Part shown: positions 8,517-16,379 of the stretch, one piece after another
Layout: the number at the start of each line of letters is the position of its first letter
Numbering within the stretch: the first letter of the stretch is position 1
Origin: an uncultured Eubacterium sp.
GTDB taxonomy: Bacteria > Bacillota > Clostridia > Lachnospirales > Lachnospiraceae
Assembly (NCBI GenBank): GCA_947178105.1
Contig: CAMWXD010000020.1
Location: 1-63,858, forward strand
Length of the DNA: 63,858 nt
Direction: 5' to 3'
Translations under genes and position numbers: made by a program
Notes under the pieces: model-generated
What the model saw: the letters and a program-made list of their open reading frames with translations, nothing else
Databases searched by the model: none
What the model was told of the DNA's origin: nothing

Positions 8517-8581
8517 AAATGATATAATTTGAAATACGGAAAACGTTTTTCGCTTTCTGGTTTCGGTTATATCATTTTTTT
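8517..8581 (+). terminator. intrinsic terminator closing the GntR-ABC-vanZ operon
   Basis: AAATGATATAA (8517-8527) pairs perfectly with TTATATCATTT (8567-8577), followed by a T run to 8581. The 39-nt loop contains its own hairpin (CGGAAAACG / CGTTTTTCG). Confidence 0.7.
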
Positions 8582-8602
8582 GTTTGAAAAGGCAGGCAGT
8601 TT

Positions 8603-10219
8603 ATGGAAGGAAAAACACAGGCAAATACGCAAGGAAAGGTATATCTCGTCGGTGCGGGGCCGTCTGATCCAGAGCTTCTTACATTAAAGGGGCTGCGGGT
8701 ATTACAGCAGGCGCAGGTCGTGATTTATGATGCGCTGATCGGGCATGGCATATACAGCATGATTCCGCAGGGGGCGGAAAAAATAGCGGCCGGAAAACGC
8801 GCGGGCAGCCATACGATGAAACAGGAGGATATTAACCGGCTGATTTTGGAGCAGGCGCAGAAGGGCAGGCGTGTTGTGCGGTTAAAGGGCGGCGACCCGT
8901 TTTTGTTTGGAAGGGGCGGGGAAGAGCTGGAGCTTTTAATCAGGCACCAGATCCCGTATGAGATCGTGCCAGGCGTGACGTCGGCGGTTGCTGCGGCGGC
9001 ATATGCCGGGATTCCGGTTACATACAGAGGGATTTCCTCGGGCGTGCATATCCTGACGGGGCATAAAAAGCAGGATGAGCCGCTGGACATTGATTTTGAG
9101 TCTCTTGTCCGTGCGGGCGGGACGACCGTGGTCTTAATGGGGATGTCGGCGCTGCATGAGATTGCCGCAGGTTTTTTACAGGCGGGGATGCCGCCGCAGA
9201 CGCCTGCCGCAGTGATTGAGCAGGGGACGGGCGCAAGGCAGAAAAGCGTCGTAGCGTCATTAGCGTCGATCGTGGAGGAAGCGGGCAGGCACAGCCTGCG
9301 CGCGCCTGCGGTCATTGTGATCGGTGCGGTGGCTGCCTGCGGGAAACGGTATGCATGGTGGGAAAAACTGCCCTTGTCCGGCTGCCGGATTTTGGTGACA
9401 AGGCCTGCTGCCCGCAGCGGGGCGCTCGCCGGGCTGCTGCGGGAGCAGGGAGCGGAGGTATTGGAAATACCGGCGATCCGTACACAGGCAAAAGACGTGG
9501 GGGCGCAGCTTTTAAAGGTGCTTGCCGAAATCGGGACATATCGGTATCTTGCCTTTACATCGCCGGCAGGCGTGGAGCATTTTTTTGAGCTTTTGGACAG
9601 GCTGGAGATGGATGTGCGCTGCATTGGGCAGGTGAAGCTTGCGGCGATCGGCAGCGCGACAGGCGATGCGCTGAGAAAACACGGGCTGCGGCCGCAGCTT
9701 ATGCCAGAGCGTTACAACGGCGCTGCGCTTGGCAGGCTGCTCCAGGCTTCCATGCAAGATGGGGAAAAGGTGCTGCTGCTTCGCTCGTCCATGGGCAGCA
9801 GGGAGCTGGTAGAGCAAATACAGGCAAAAAAGCAGATTGAAGTAACGGATCTTGCAATTTATGATACGATAACCGCAGAGAATACGATCGATGCAGAGAA
9901 TATGACAGATGCAGAGAATACGGCAGACACAGCGAATACAATGGAAACGAATGCTTATTTGCGGGCGCTGCTGGAGGAAGGGGAGATAGACCTTGTGATG
10001 TTTACAAGCGCGTCTACCGTCCGCGGATTTGCGGCAATGGCTCAAGGAGCAGACTACACAAAGGTAAATGCCGTCTGTATCGGGGAGATGACGGCAAAAC
10101 AGGCGTGTTTTTATGGGATGCAGGCGTATCTTTCTGAAAAAGAAACGATCGAAAGCATGGTGCAGGCAGCAGTCCGCTGCGCTTTCAGGCGGAGGAAACA
10201 AGATCCGCCAAATACTTGA
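8603..10219 (+). CDS. cobA-hemD: fused uroporphyrinogen-III C-methyltransferase / uroporphyrinogen-III synthase
   Basis: 538 aa, two enzymes in one chain. Residues ~8-250 are SUMT (CobA): VYLVGAGPSDPELLTLKG, RLKGGDPFLFGRGGEE, PGVTSAVAAAAYAGIPVT. It methylates uroporphyrinogen III at C2 and C7 on the way to siroheme and cobalamin. Residues ~262-530 are HemD (LVTRPAARSG, LAFTSPAGVEHFF, VMFTSASTVRGF), which closes and inverts the fourth pyrrole ring. Fusions of this order are common in clostridia. An 18-bp repeat tract adds about 23 residues inside the HemD half (residues ~425-447). hemB and hemL follow in the same direction; hemA and hemC are not in the window. Confidence 0.93.
   Translation: MEGKTQANTQGKVYLVGAGPSDPELLTLKGLRVLQQAQVVIYDALIGHGIYSMIPQGAEKIAAGKRAGSHTMKQEDINRLILEQAQKGRRVVRLKGGDPFLFGRGGEELELLIRHQIPYEIVPGVTSAVAAAAYAGIPVTYRGISSGVHILTGHKKQDEPLDIDFESLVRAGGTTVVLMGMSALHEIAAGFLQAGMPPQTPAAVIEQGTGARQKSVVASLASIVEEAGRHSLRAPAVIVIGAVAACGKRYAWWEKLPLSGCRILVTRPAARSGALAGLLREQGAEVLEIPAIRTQAKDVGAQLLKVLAEIGTYRYLAFTSPAGVEHFFELLDRLEMDVRCIGQVKLAAIGSATGDALRKHGLRPQLMPERYNGAALGRLLQASMQDGEKVLLLRSSMGSRELVEQIQAKKQIEVTDLAIYDTITAENTIDAENMTDAENTADTANTMETNAYLRALLEEGEIDLVMFTSASTVRGFAAMAQGADYTKVNAVCIGEMTAKQACFYGMQAYLSEKETIESMVQAAVRCAFRRRKQDPPNT
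9875..9943 (+). repeat. 18-bp in-frame tandem repeat inside hemD
   Basis: Three copies starting at 9875, 9893 and 9911 share GCAGAGAATA, then a degenerate fourth follows. They encode (T/D)AENT(I/M/A)D-type units. The period is a multiple of three, so copy-number change would keep the frame. Confidence 0.8.
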
Positions 10220-10313
10220 ATACATACTGGAAAAAAGGATAGAAATTAGAAAAGTATAAAAAAAGAAATAAGAAAAGAAATAAGAAAGAAGAAAAAAGAA
10301 AGAAGAAAGAAAA

Positions 10314-11300
10314 ATGACAGAACTTGTAAAAAGGCCAAGGCGCCTGCGTATGAACCAGATGCTTCGAAAAATGGTGCGTGAGACACGCATGGACAAAGCG
10401 TCGCTTGTTTATCCGATGTTTGTAGCAGAAGGCGAGAATAAAAAAGAGGAAATCCCGTCCATGCCGGGACAGTACCGTTACAGTATTGACCGCATGGGGG
10501 AAAAGCTGTACGAACTGCAAAACGCCGGGGTATCTTCGGTACTGCTGTTTGGCATCCCGGCGTACAAAGACGACGCCGGGAGCGGCGCTTATGATCCGCA
10601 GGGGATCGTGCAGCGGGCGCTTTGCAGGGCAAAGCAGGAGTTTCCGCAGTTGTATCTGATGGCGGACCTGTGCATGTGCGAATATACGTCGCATGGGCAC
10701 TGCGGCATTTTATGCGGGCAGGAGGTGGACAATGACAAAACGCTGGACTGCCTGGCGCGGATTGCCGTTTCGCAGGCGCAGGCAGGCGCCGATCTGATCG
10801 CGCCGTCTGATATGATGGACGGGCGGGTAGCTGTGATCCGCAAGGCATTGGATGCGCATGGCTTTACAAGCGTGCCGATTATGGCGTATTCTGCAAAGTT
10901 TGCTTCGGCTTTTTACGCGCCTTTCCGTGAAGCCGCGGATTCAGCCCCGGCATTTGGCGACCGCAGGACGTACCAGATGGATTATCATAACCGCAGGGAA
11001 GCGTTAAAAGAAGTGGCGCTTGATATCGAGGAAGGCGCGGATATCATCATGGTCAAGCCTGCGATGGCATATGCCGACCTGATCCGGGAAGCGCGGGAGC
11101 TTGCCTGTGTGCCGGTGGCGGCGTACAGTGTCAGCGGCGAGTATGCGATGATCAAGGCTGCCGCAGCAGCAGGATTTGTCAGCGAGGAAGAGCTTGCCAT
11201 AGAAGCGGCAGTGTGCGCTTACCGTGCCGGCGCGGATATTTATATCAGCTATTTTGCGCAGGAGCTGGCAGAATATATGCAGGAGGGAAAGCTGGGATGA
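10314..11300 (+). CDS. hemB: porphobilinogen synthase (delta-aminolevulinic acid dehydratase)
   Basis: 328 aa, normal length. It joins two 5-aminolevulinate molecules into porphobilinogen. Landmarks are the cysteine-rich metal site DLCMCEYTSHGHCG, the lysine segment MAYSAKFASAFY and the Schiff-base segment IIMVKPAMAY. The cysteine pattern points to a zinc enzyme. The 94 nt before it are almost pure purine, with no clear AGGAGG, which is unusual in this window. The stop overlaps the hemL start (ATGA), so hemB and hemL are translationally coupled. Confidence 0.96.
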   Translation: MTELVKRPRRLRMNQMLRKMVRETRMDKASLVYPMFVAEGENKKEEIPSMPGQYRYSIDRMGEKLYELQNAGVSSVLLFGIPAYKDDAGSGAYDPQGIVQRALCRAKQEFPQLYLMADLCMCEYTSHGHCGILCGQEVDNDKTLDCLARIAVSQAQAGADLIAPSDMMDGRVAVIRKALDAHGFTSVPIMAYSAKFASAFYAPFREAADSAPAFGDRRTYQMDYHNRREALKEVALDIEEGADIIMVKPAMAYADLIREARELACVPVAAYSVSGEYAMIKAAAAAGFVSEEELAIEAAVCAYRAGADIYISYFAQELAEYMQEGKLG

Positions 11301-12589
11301 CGACACGTTCAGAACAACTGTTTGCCGAAGCAAAGCAGTACCTGCCGGGAGGCGTAAATTCTCCGGTACGTGCGTTTGGCTCGATTGGGGATATCCCGCG
11401 TTTTATAAAAAAAGCAGACGCAGCGTTCCTCTGGGATGAGGACGGAAACCGCTATATCGACTACGTAGGCTCCTGGGGGCCGATGCTGCTGGGGCATAAC
11501 CACCCGGATATTTTAAAAAGCGTTGTGGAAGCGTGCGGGAGAGGCCTAAGCTATGGGGCGGCAACAGCGGCGGAAGTGGAAGTGGCAAAGCTGATCTGTG
11601 AGATGGTGCCTTCGGTGGAGATGGTGCGTATGGTCAATTCCGGCACAGAAGCGGTGATGAGCGCGGTACGTACGGCGAGGGGCTATACGCGCAGGGATAA
11701 AATCATAAAATTTGAAGGCTGTTATCATGGGCATTCGGACGGGCTGTTAGCAAAAGCAGGCTCCGGCGTCCTGACCAATGGGATCCCTGACAGTGCGGGG
11801 GTGCCGAAAGGCTGTACGCAGGATACGCTTTTGGCGCCGTATAATGACCTGGACAGCGTGAGGGCATATTTTGAGCACGCAGGCGATCAGATTGCCGCCG
11901 TGCTGGTGGAGCCGGTGGCAGCAAATATGGGCGTCGTACTGCCAAAGCCGGGTTTTTTGGAAGGCTTGCGCAGCCTTTGTACACAGTACGGCGCACTGTT
12001 GATTTTTGACGAGGTCATTACCGGGTTCCGCCTTGGGGTGGGCGGAGCGCAGGAAGCGTTTGGCGTGACGGCGGATCTGTCCGCGTTTGGCAAAGTGATC
12101 GGTGCGGGGATGCCAGTCGGCGCATACGGAGGAAAACGCTGTATTATGGAAATGGTAGCGCCGCTTGGCGCTGTTTACCAGGCGGGGACGTTAAGCGGAA
12201 ATCCTGTCGCCATGGCGGCGGGAGCTGCGATGCTGCGCCTGTTAAAGCAAAACCCGCATATTTATAAGACGTTAAATAAAAACGGGAATTATTTTTTTGA
12301 AGGGCTTGCAAAAATCGTACAAAGGGCAGGGCTCCCTTACCAGGTAAACCATATCGGATCGCTGGGCTGCCTGTTTTTTACAGACAGTAAGCCAACAGAC
12401 TATGAAAGCGCCAGGGCTTCTGATACAAAGGCTTATGGAGCGTATTGCAGGTATATGTTAAATCATGGCATTTATCTTGCGCCGGCACAGTTTGAAGCGG
12501 TTTTTCTTTCCGCGGCGCATACAAAGGAGCTGCTGGATGAGACGCTTGAAACGGCGGAAGGCTATTTTGCCTTTGCATACTGTTCGTAA
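11297..12589 (+). CDS. hemL: glutamate-1-semialdehyde 2,1-aminomutase
   Basis: 430 aa, normal length. This PLP enzyme converts glutamate-1-semialdehyde to 5-aminolevulinate, the substrate of HemB. Seen are LPGGVNSPVRAF at the N-terminus, VNSGTEAVMSAVRTARG, the Asp-containing LLIFDEVITGFRLG and the PLP lysine in AFGKVIGAGMPVGA. ATG 11297 overlaps the hemB stop; AGGAGGG is 9 nt upstream. The longer frame from 11213 lies inside hemB and is not the start. The C5 pathway also needs HemA (glutamyl-tRNA reductase), which must be encoded elsewhere. Confidence 0.96.
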   Translation: MTTRSEQLFAEAKQYLPGGVNSPVRAFGSIGDIPRFIKKADAAFLWDEDGNRYIDYVGSWGPMLLGHNHPDILKSVVEACGRGLSYGAATAAEVEVAKLICEMVPSVEMVRMVNSGTEAVMSAVRTARGYTRRDKIIKFEGCYHGHSDGLLAKAGSGVLTNGIPDSAGVPKGCTQDTLLAPYNDLDSVRAYFEHAGDQIAAVLVEPVAANMGVVLPKPGFLEGLRSLCTQYGALLIFDEVITGFRLGVGGAQEAFGVTADLSAFGKVIGAGMPVGAYGGKRCIMEMVAPLGAVYQAGTLSGNPVAMAAGAAMLRLLKQNPHIYKTLNKNGNYFFEGLAKIVQRAGLPYQVNHIGSLGCLFFTDSKPTDYESARASDTKAYGAYCRYMLNHGIYLAPAQFEAVFLSAAHTKELLDETLETAEGYFAFAYCS

Positions 12590-12598
12590 AAATATGGA

Positions 12599-12627
12599 TT
12601 GCATATTTCGACAAAGTTGTTTATAGT
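12599..12627 (+). promoter_or_regulatory. sigma-A promoter for the amidase gene
   Basis: TTGCAT (12599-12604), 17 nt, TATAGT (12622-12627), 45 nt upstream of ATG 12672. Confidence 0.65.
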
Positions 12628-12671
12628 AAATAGTAGAGAACATACCCACGAGAAAGAAACGGAACACGCGT

Positions 12672-13418
12672 ATGAATACCCAGGATCAGCCACATATGAA
12701 AAAGGCGAATAAAAACCAGAAGAAAAAGGGAAACTGGAAGAAACAAAAAAGACAGCAGGCAGTTTTTTTAAGAAACATGATGTTTCTGTCGGGGGCTGTC
12801 GCTGTCATCCTGTTTGCAGTTATTTTGCATCGGCTGTATATAAACAGGCAGAATGCGCTGGAGGGCAAAAAGCGCGGCAGGGTATTGGAAGCATCGGAAG
12901 GAAAGATCCCAAGGCCGGAGCTGGACGTCGATTTATTGACCGTGAACGAATATTCCAGGCCGGGTACCCCGTTAGAAAAAATCAGGGGCGTTGTGATCCA
13001 CTATACGGCAAATCCGGGTACAGGCGCACGGGCGAACCGGAATTATTTTGAGGGGCTTAAGGATTCCCATGTGACGAAGGCGAGCAGCCATTTCGTAGTC
13101 GGGTTGGACGGGGAGATCGTACAGTGCATCCCAAGCAGCGAGATTGCGTATGCTTCGAATGAACGCAATCAGGATACGATTGCCATTGAATGCTGTATTG
13201 AAGACGATACGGGAAGGTTTAACGAAAAGACTTACCATGCGGTTGTACATCTGACAGCCTGGCTGGTAGAGCATTTCGGGCTGCGTACGGAGGATGTGAT
13301 CCGCCATTATGACGTCACCGGCAAGCCATGCCCAAAGTATTTTGTAGACTTTCCTTCCGCGTGGGAGCAGTTCCTTGCAGATGTGCAGGATTATTTAGTA
13401 GCATACGGAGTATTTTAA
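12672..13418 (+). CDS. N-acetylmuramoyl-L-alanine amidase (amidase_2/PGRP fold), membrane anchored
   Basis: 248 aa. A very basic N-terminus (K/Q-rich, ~30 residues) is followed by one membrane span, then a Zn-amidase domain from about residue 95. The zinc ligands are visible in VVIHYTANPG, in IRHYDVTGKPCP (His and Cys), and the SHFVVGLDGEIVQCIP block is typical. The enzyme cuts between the stem peptide and muramic acid of peptidoglycan outside the membrane. It has its own promoter and is followed 25 nt later by the methyltransferase gene. Confidence 0.9.
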   Translation: MNTQDQPHMKKANKNQKKKGNWKKQKRQQAVFLRNMMFLSGAVAVILFAVILHRLYINRQNALEGKKRGRVLEASEGKIPRPELDVDLLTVNEYSRPGTPLEKIRGVVIHYTANPGTGARANRNYFEGLKDSHVTKASSHFVVGLDGEIVQCIPSSEIAYASNERNQDTIAIECCIEDDTGRFNEKTYHAVVHLTAWLVEHFGLRTEDVIRHYDVTGKPCPKYFVDFPSAWEQFLADVQDYLVAYGVF

Positions 13419-13442
13419 GCAAAGGGATGATAGGAGAGACAT

Positions 13443-14996
13443 ATGCAGAAAGTATACGAAGCCTTAAAGCAGGGCAGCGATGTCCGAAACCATTTGATTC
13501 AGCTCAAGCAGATGTTAAAGGAAGAAGGCGCGCTGGAAGAATATCTGTCAATGACCGAGGACGATGAGCTGATCGCATCTTTTTTAAAGGATGAGGACCC
13601 CAAAACACGCAAAAATGCGGCGCTTGTGCTGGGGCTTTTGCAAAGCCAGGAAAGCATTGAAAAAATATGGGAGGCATATGTGTCGGAAACACAGCTTTTT
13701 GTAAAGGGCGCTTATTTGTCTGCGATGCAAAAGCTGGACTGCCGGGCTTATCAAGCGCAGATCAAGCGGCATTATCAAAAGCTGCTTGCCTACGAGCCTG
13801 CCGAGGATGAAAAAAAGCATATCCAGGATGAGCTAAAGGAACTGCGCAGGCTGGTCATCCAGTTTGACGGCGGGATCAGCAGACACCCGTTTAACGGCTA
13901 TGACAAGCCGCGGGATTTTATCCTGACAACGATCAAAAATTACCAGGATACGACAGGGGTGCAGGTGGAAAGCGGCGCTACAAGGATCATCCCGATGGGC
14001 GTGCAGGTCGTGGGCGGAAATATCAGGGAAGCGATCAAGATCCGTACGTTCCGCGAGCTCCTGTTTACGCTGCGCTGTGAAAAAAATCTGCCGCCCCAGC
14101 CGGCTGTGATTGCCAAGGAGCTGGCAAAGTCCAACCTTACCCGCCTGATTGGAAGCCTCCATGACGGAGAGGCGCCGTTTTATTTCAGGCTGGAGATCCG
14201 CGGGGATATGCCGCTGGAAAAAAAGAGCGCCTTTGCAAAGAAGCTTGCGGCAGAGATCGAGCAGCGCACGAAGCATTTTCTCGTCAATTCTACGGAGCAT
14301 TATGAAATCGAGCTGCGGCTTGTACAAAACCGAAACGGCGGGTTTTATCCATGCGTCAAGCTGCTTACTATCCCGATGAAGCGGTTTGCCTACCGCAAAT
14401 ATACAACGTCCGCCTCTATGCACCCGTCGCTGGCAGCGCTGCTTGCCGAGCTTGCGTCGAACTGGCTGACCGATCACGCCAGGGTTTTGGATGCCTTTTG
14501 CGGCACTGGGACGCTGCTTATGGAGCGTATTTACGCGCTGCCCGTTCGGACGGCATATGCGCTCGACATATTCAGCGAAGCGATCCAGGGGGCGAGGGAA
14601 AATGCCGGGATTGCGCATATGAATATCAACTTTGTGCAGCGCAGCTTTTTTGAATTTACGCATGAGATGAAGTTTCATGAAATCTGGGCAGACCTTCCGG
14701 TACGCGGCAAAAAGACGAAAGAAGAGCAGGATGCGTTTTACTGCCAGTTTTTCCAAAAGGTGCAGGAACTGCTTACAGAGCGCGGCAGGATCTTTTTGTT
14801 CTGCAATGAAAACGGAATGGTAAAAAAATATCTCCGCCTGCATGATGCGCTGCATTTAAAACAGGAATTCTGCATCCGGGAAAAAGACGGCGCGTATTTT
14901 TATATTATCCAGATGCAGGAGCCGGACAGGCAGCAGGCACAGGAGCCGGACGCAGGGGAGGACGCGCAGGGCAGGGCGGACGAAGATGCCATTTAG
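13443..14996 (+). CDS. SAM-dependent RNA methyltransferase-like protein with HEAT-like N-terminus
   Basis: 517 aa. Residues ~1-140 are helical and HEAT-like (DEDPKTRKNAALVLGLL). The centre carries a region resembling Trm14/RlmL guanine methyltransferases (RTFRELLFTL, MHPSLAALLAELA). The SAM motif is VLDAFCGTGTLLMERI, with the acidic YALDIFSEAI as motif II. Motif IV reads DLPVRG where N6-adenine or N2-guanine enzymes usually show NPPYG or D/NPP. The tail (~residue 495 on) is Q/E/D-rich. Substrate is unknown; rRNA or tRNA guanine is the closest analogy. Confidence 0.72.
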   Translation: MQKVYEALKQGSDVRNHLIQLKQMLKEEGALEEYLSMTEDDELIASFLKDEDPKTRKNAALVLGLLQSQESIEKIWEAYVSETQLFVKGAYLSAMQKLDCRAYQAQIKRHYQKLLAYEPAEDEKKHIQDELKELRRLVIQFDGGISRHPFNGYDKPRDFILTTIKNYQDTTGVQVESGATRIIPMGVQVVGGNIREAIKIRTFRELLFTLRCEKNLPPQPAVIAKELAKSNLTRLIGSLHDGEAPFYFRLEIRGDMPLEKKSAFAKKLAAEIEQRTKHFLVNSTEHYEIELRLVQNRNGGFYPCVKLLTIPMKRFAYRKYTTSASMHPSLAALLAELASNWLTDHARVLDAFCGTGTLLMERIYALPVRTAYALDIFSEAIQGARENAGIAHMNINFVQRSFFEFTHEMKFHEIWADLPVRGKKTKEEQDAFYCQFFQKVQELLTERGRIFLFCNENGMVKKYLRLHDALHLKQEFCIREKDGAYFYIIQMQEPDRQQAQEPDAGEDAQGRADEDAI

Positions 14997-15020
14997 ACAG
15001 TGTTTTTATAAGGAGTTTTT

Positions 15021-15611
15021 ATGCCGAATGTAATTGTGGTAGAAGGATATTCTTTTACGGATGAAAACATGGCAAGACAGGCGCAGACCGAGGCAGAGGG
15101 CGTTCGGTATGTCAAAGCAAGGACGGATATGTCAAAGCCGGACCAGGTATTTAACGTATATCACAGGCTGCTGCATGACCGGATGTTCCAGACGCCGGTC
15201 GGCTATGCATACTTAAAAGAGATGCAGGATTATTTAAAGACAATGCCAGGCATACGCAGCGATGAGATCCGGCCGATTCCGATTGCGCCGAGCCTGGTCG
15301 TAAATGATACAAGGGGGATTACCGAACGCTGGCGCAGGAGGCTGGACAAGGAGCAGAATAAGCTGCGCATTTCGATTGTGGCGAATTTTGCGTTTGTGCT
15401 TTCGATTCTCATTATGTTTTTAATCACGGCTACGAGCGGCCAGACGACGATATTAAATTACGAAAAAAAAATCCAGGATCAATATGCGCAGTGGGAACAG
15501 GAGCTGACCCAGCGGGAAAAGGCGATCCGGGAAGAAGAGCAGGAGCTTGAGCTGGATTTCGATACGGTGCTGGACGATGAGGAAGAAAAAGAATTGCAGG
15601 AATTAGAGTAG
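15021..15611 (+). CDS. hypothetical single-span membrane protein
   Basis: 196 aa, not recognised. The first ~115 residues are soluble (VIVVEGYSF, ENMARQAQTE), a basic stretch RWRRRLDKEQ precedes one membrane span (about residues 118-137, NFAFVLSILIMFLITA), and the C-terminal ~50 residues are a charged coiled-coil-like tail ending in a glutamate run. It sits 24 nt after the methyltransferase gene and about 70 nt before a two-component system. GGAG lies at a correct distance. No function can be assigned. Confidence 0.75.
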   Translation: MPNVIVVEGYSFTDENMARQAQTEAEGVRYVKARTDMSKPDQVFNVYHRLLHDRMFQTPVGYAYLKEMQDYLKTMPGIRSDEIRPIPIAPSLVVNDTRGITERWRRRLDKEQNKLRISIVANFAFVLSILIMFLITATSGQTTILNYEKKIQDQYAQWEQELTQREKAIREEEQELELDFDTVLDDEEEKELQELE

Positions 15612-15679
15612 AGCACACATTTTTTTCATAATCCTGTGTTACCATAAAGGAAAATCAAAGTGCAGGCGAGGGATGAAGC

Positions 15680-16372
15680 GTGGAAAAATTAAAAATTCTT
15701 GTAGTGGATGATGAGAGCAGGATGCGCAAGCTGGTGCGCGATTTTTTAGTAAGACAGAATTTTGAAGTGCTGGAAGCAGGCGATGGGGAAGCGGCGCTGG
15801 ACTTGTTTTACCAGGAAAAAAATATTGCGCTGCTGATACTGGATGTGATGATGCCGAAGATGAACGGCTGGGAGGTCTGCAAGGAAGTCCGTGAGAATTC
15901 CAGGGTGCCGATTATCATGCTGACTGCAAAAGGGGATGAAAGCGACGAGCTGCTTGGGTTTGAGCTGGGTGTGGACGAGTATATTTCCAAGCCGTTCAGC
16001 CCGAAGATCCTCGTGGCGAGGGTAGAAGCGATCTTAAGGCGTTCCAATAAGCTGGCGGCGGAAGGGCAGGCAGTGGAGACCGGCGGCATTTTGATCGACA
16101 AGGCGGCGCATCTGGTGACCGTGGACGGGCAGCGCATGGATCTAAGTTATAAGGAGTTTGAACTTTTATCGTATTTTGTGGAAAATGAAGGAATTGCGCT
16201 GTCGCGGGAAAAAATACTGAACCATGTATGGAACTACGACTATTTTGGGGATGCCAGGACGATCGATACCCATGTAAAAAAACTGCGGTCTAAAATGGGT
16301 GCAAAGGGCGATTATATTAAGACGATCTGGGGCATGGGCTATAAATTTGAAGTGAGCGAAGGCAAGGCGTGA
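15680..16372 (+). CDS. OmpR/PhoB-family response regulator
   Basis: 230 aa. The receiver domain (residues ~1-120) shows the acidic pair VVDDESRM, phospho-acceptor in LILDVMMPKMNGWEV, MLTAKG and the K of YISKPFSP. A winged-helix DNA-binding domain fills ~130-228 (FELLSYFVENEGIALSREKI, DARTIDTHVKKLRSKMG). The start is GTG 15680, preceded by GAGGGA; no in-frame ATG fits. The histidine kinase follows after 7 nt, so they are one cognate pair. The regulated genes cannot be named; the lipoprotein downstream is a candidate by position. Confidence 0.94.
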   Translation: MEKLKILVVDDESRMRKLVRDFLVRQNFEVLEAGDGEAALDLFYQEKNIALLILDVMMPKMNGWEVCKEVRENSRVPIIMLTAKGDESDELLGFELGVDEYISKPFSPKILVARVEAILRRSNKLAAEGQAVETGGILIDKAAHLVTVDGQRMDLSYKEFELLSYFVENEGIALSREKILNHVWNYDYFGDARTIDTHVKKLRSKMGAKGDYIKTIWGMGYKFEVSEGKA

Positions 16373-16379
16373 GCGGCTT

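Noticed and set aside
8517-8602. Cobalamin or other riboswitch before cobA-hemD
   Set aside because: The only structure is a terminator of the preceding operon; no B12-box-like sequence is seen.
9512-10396. 294-codon open frame on the minus strand
   Set aside because: It spans the cobA-hemD end and the purine-rich leader; its F/L/S-rich translation is the mirror of the purine tract.
13833-14855. 340-codon open frame on the minus strand
   Set aside because: It lies opposite the methyltransferase gene, whose domains and ribosome site are clear; the antisense frame has no recognisable motif.
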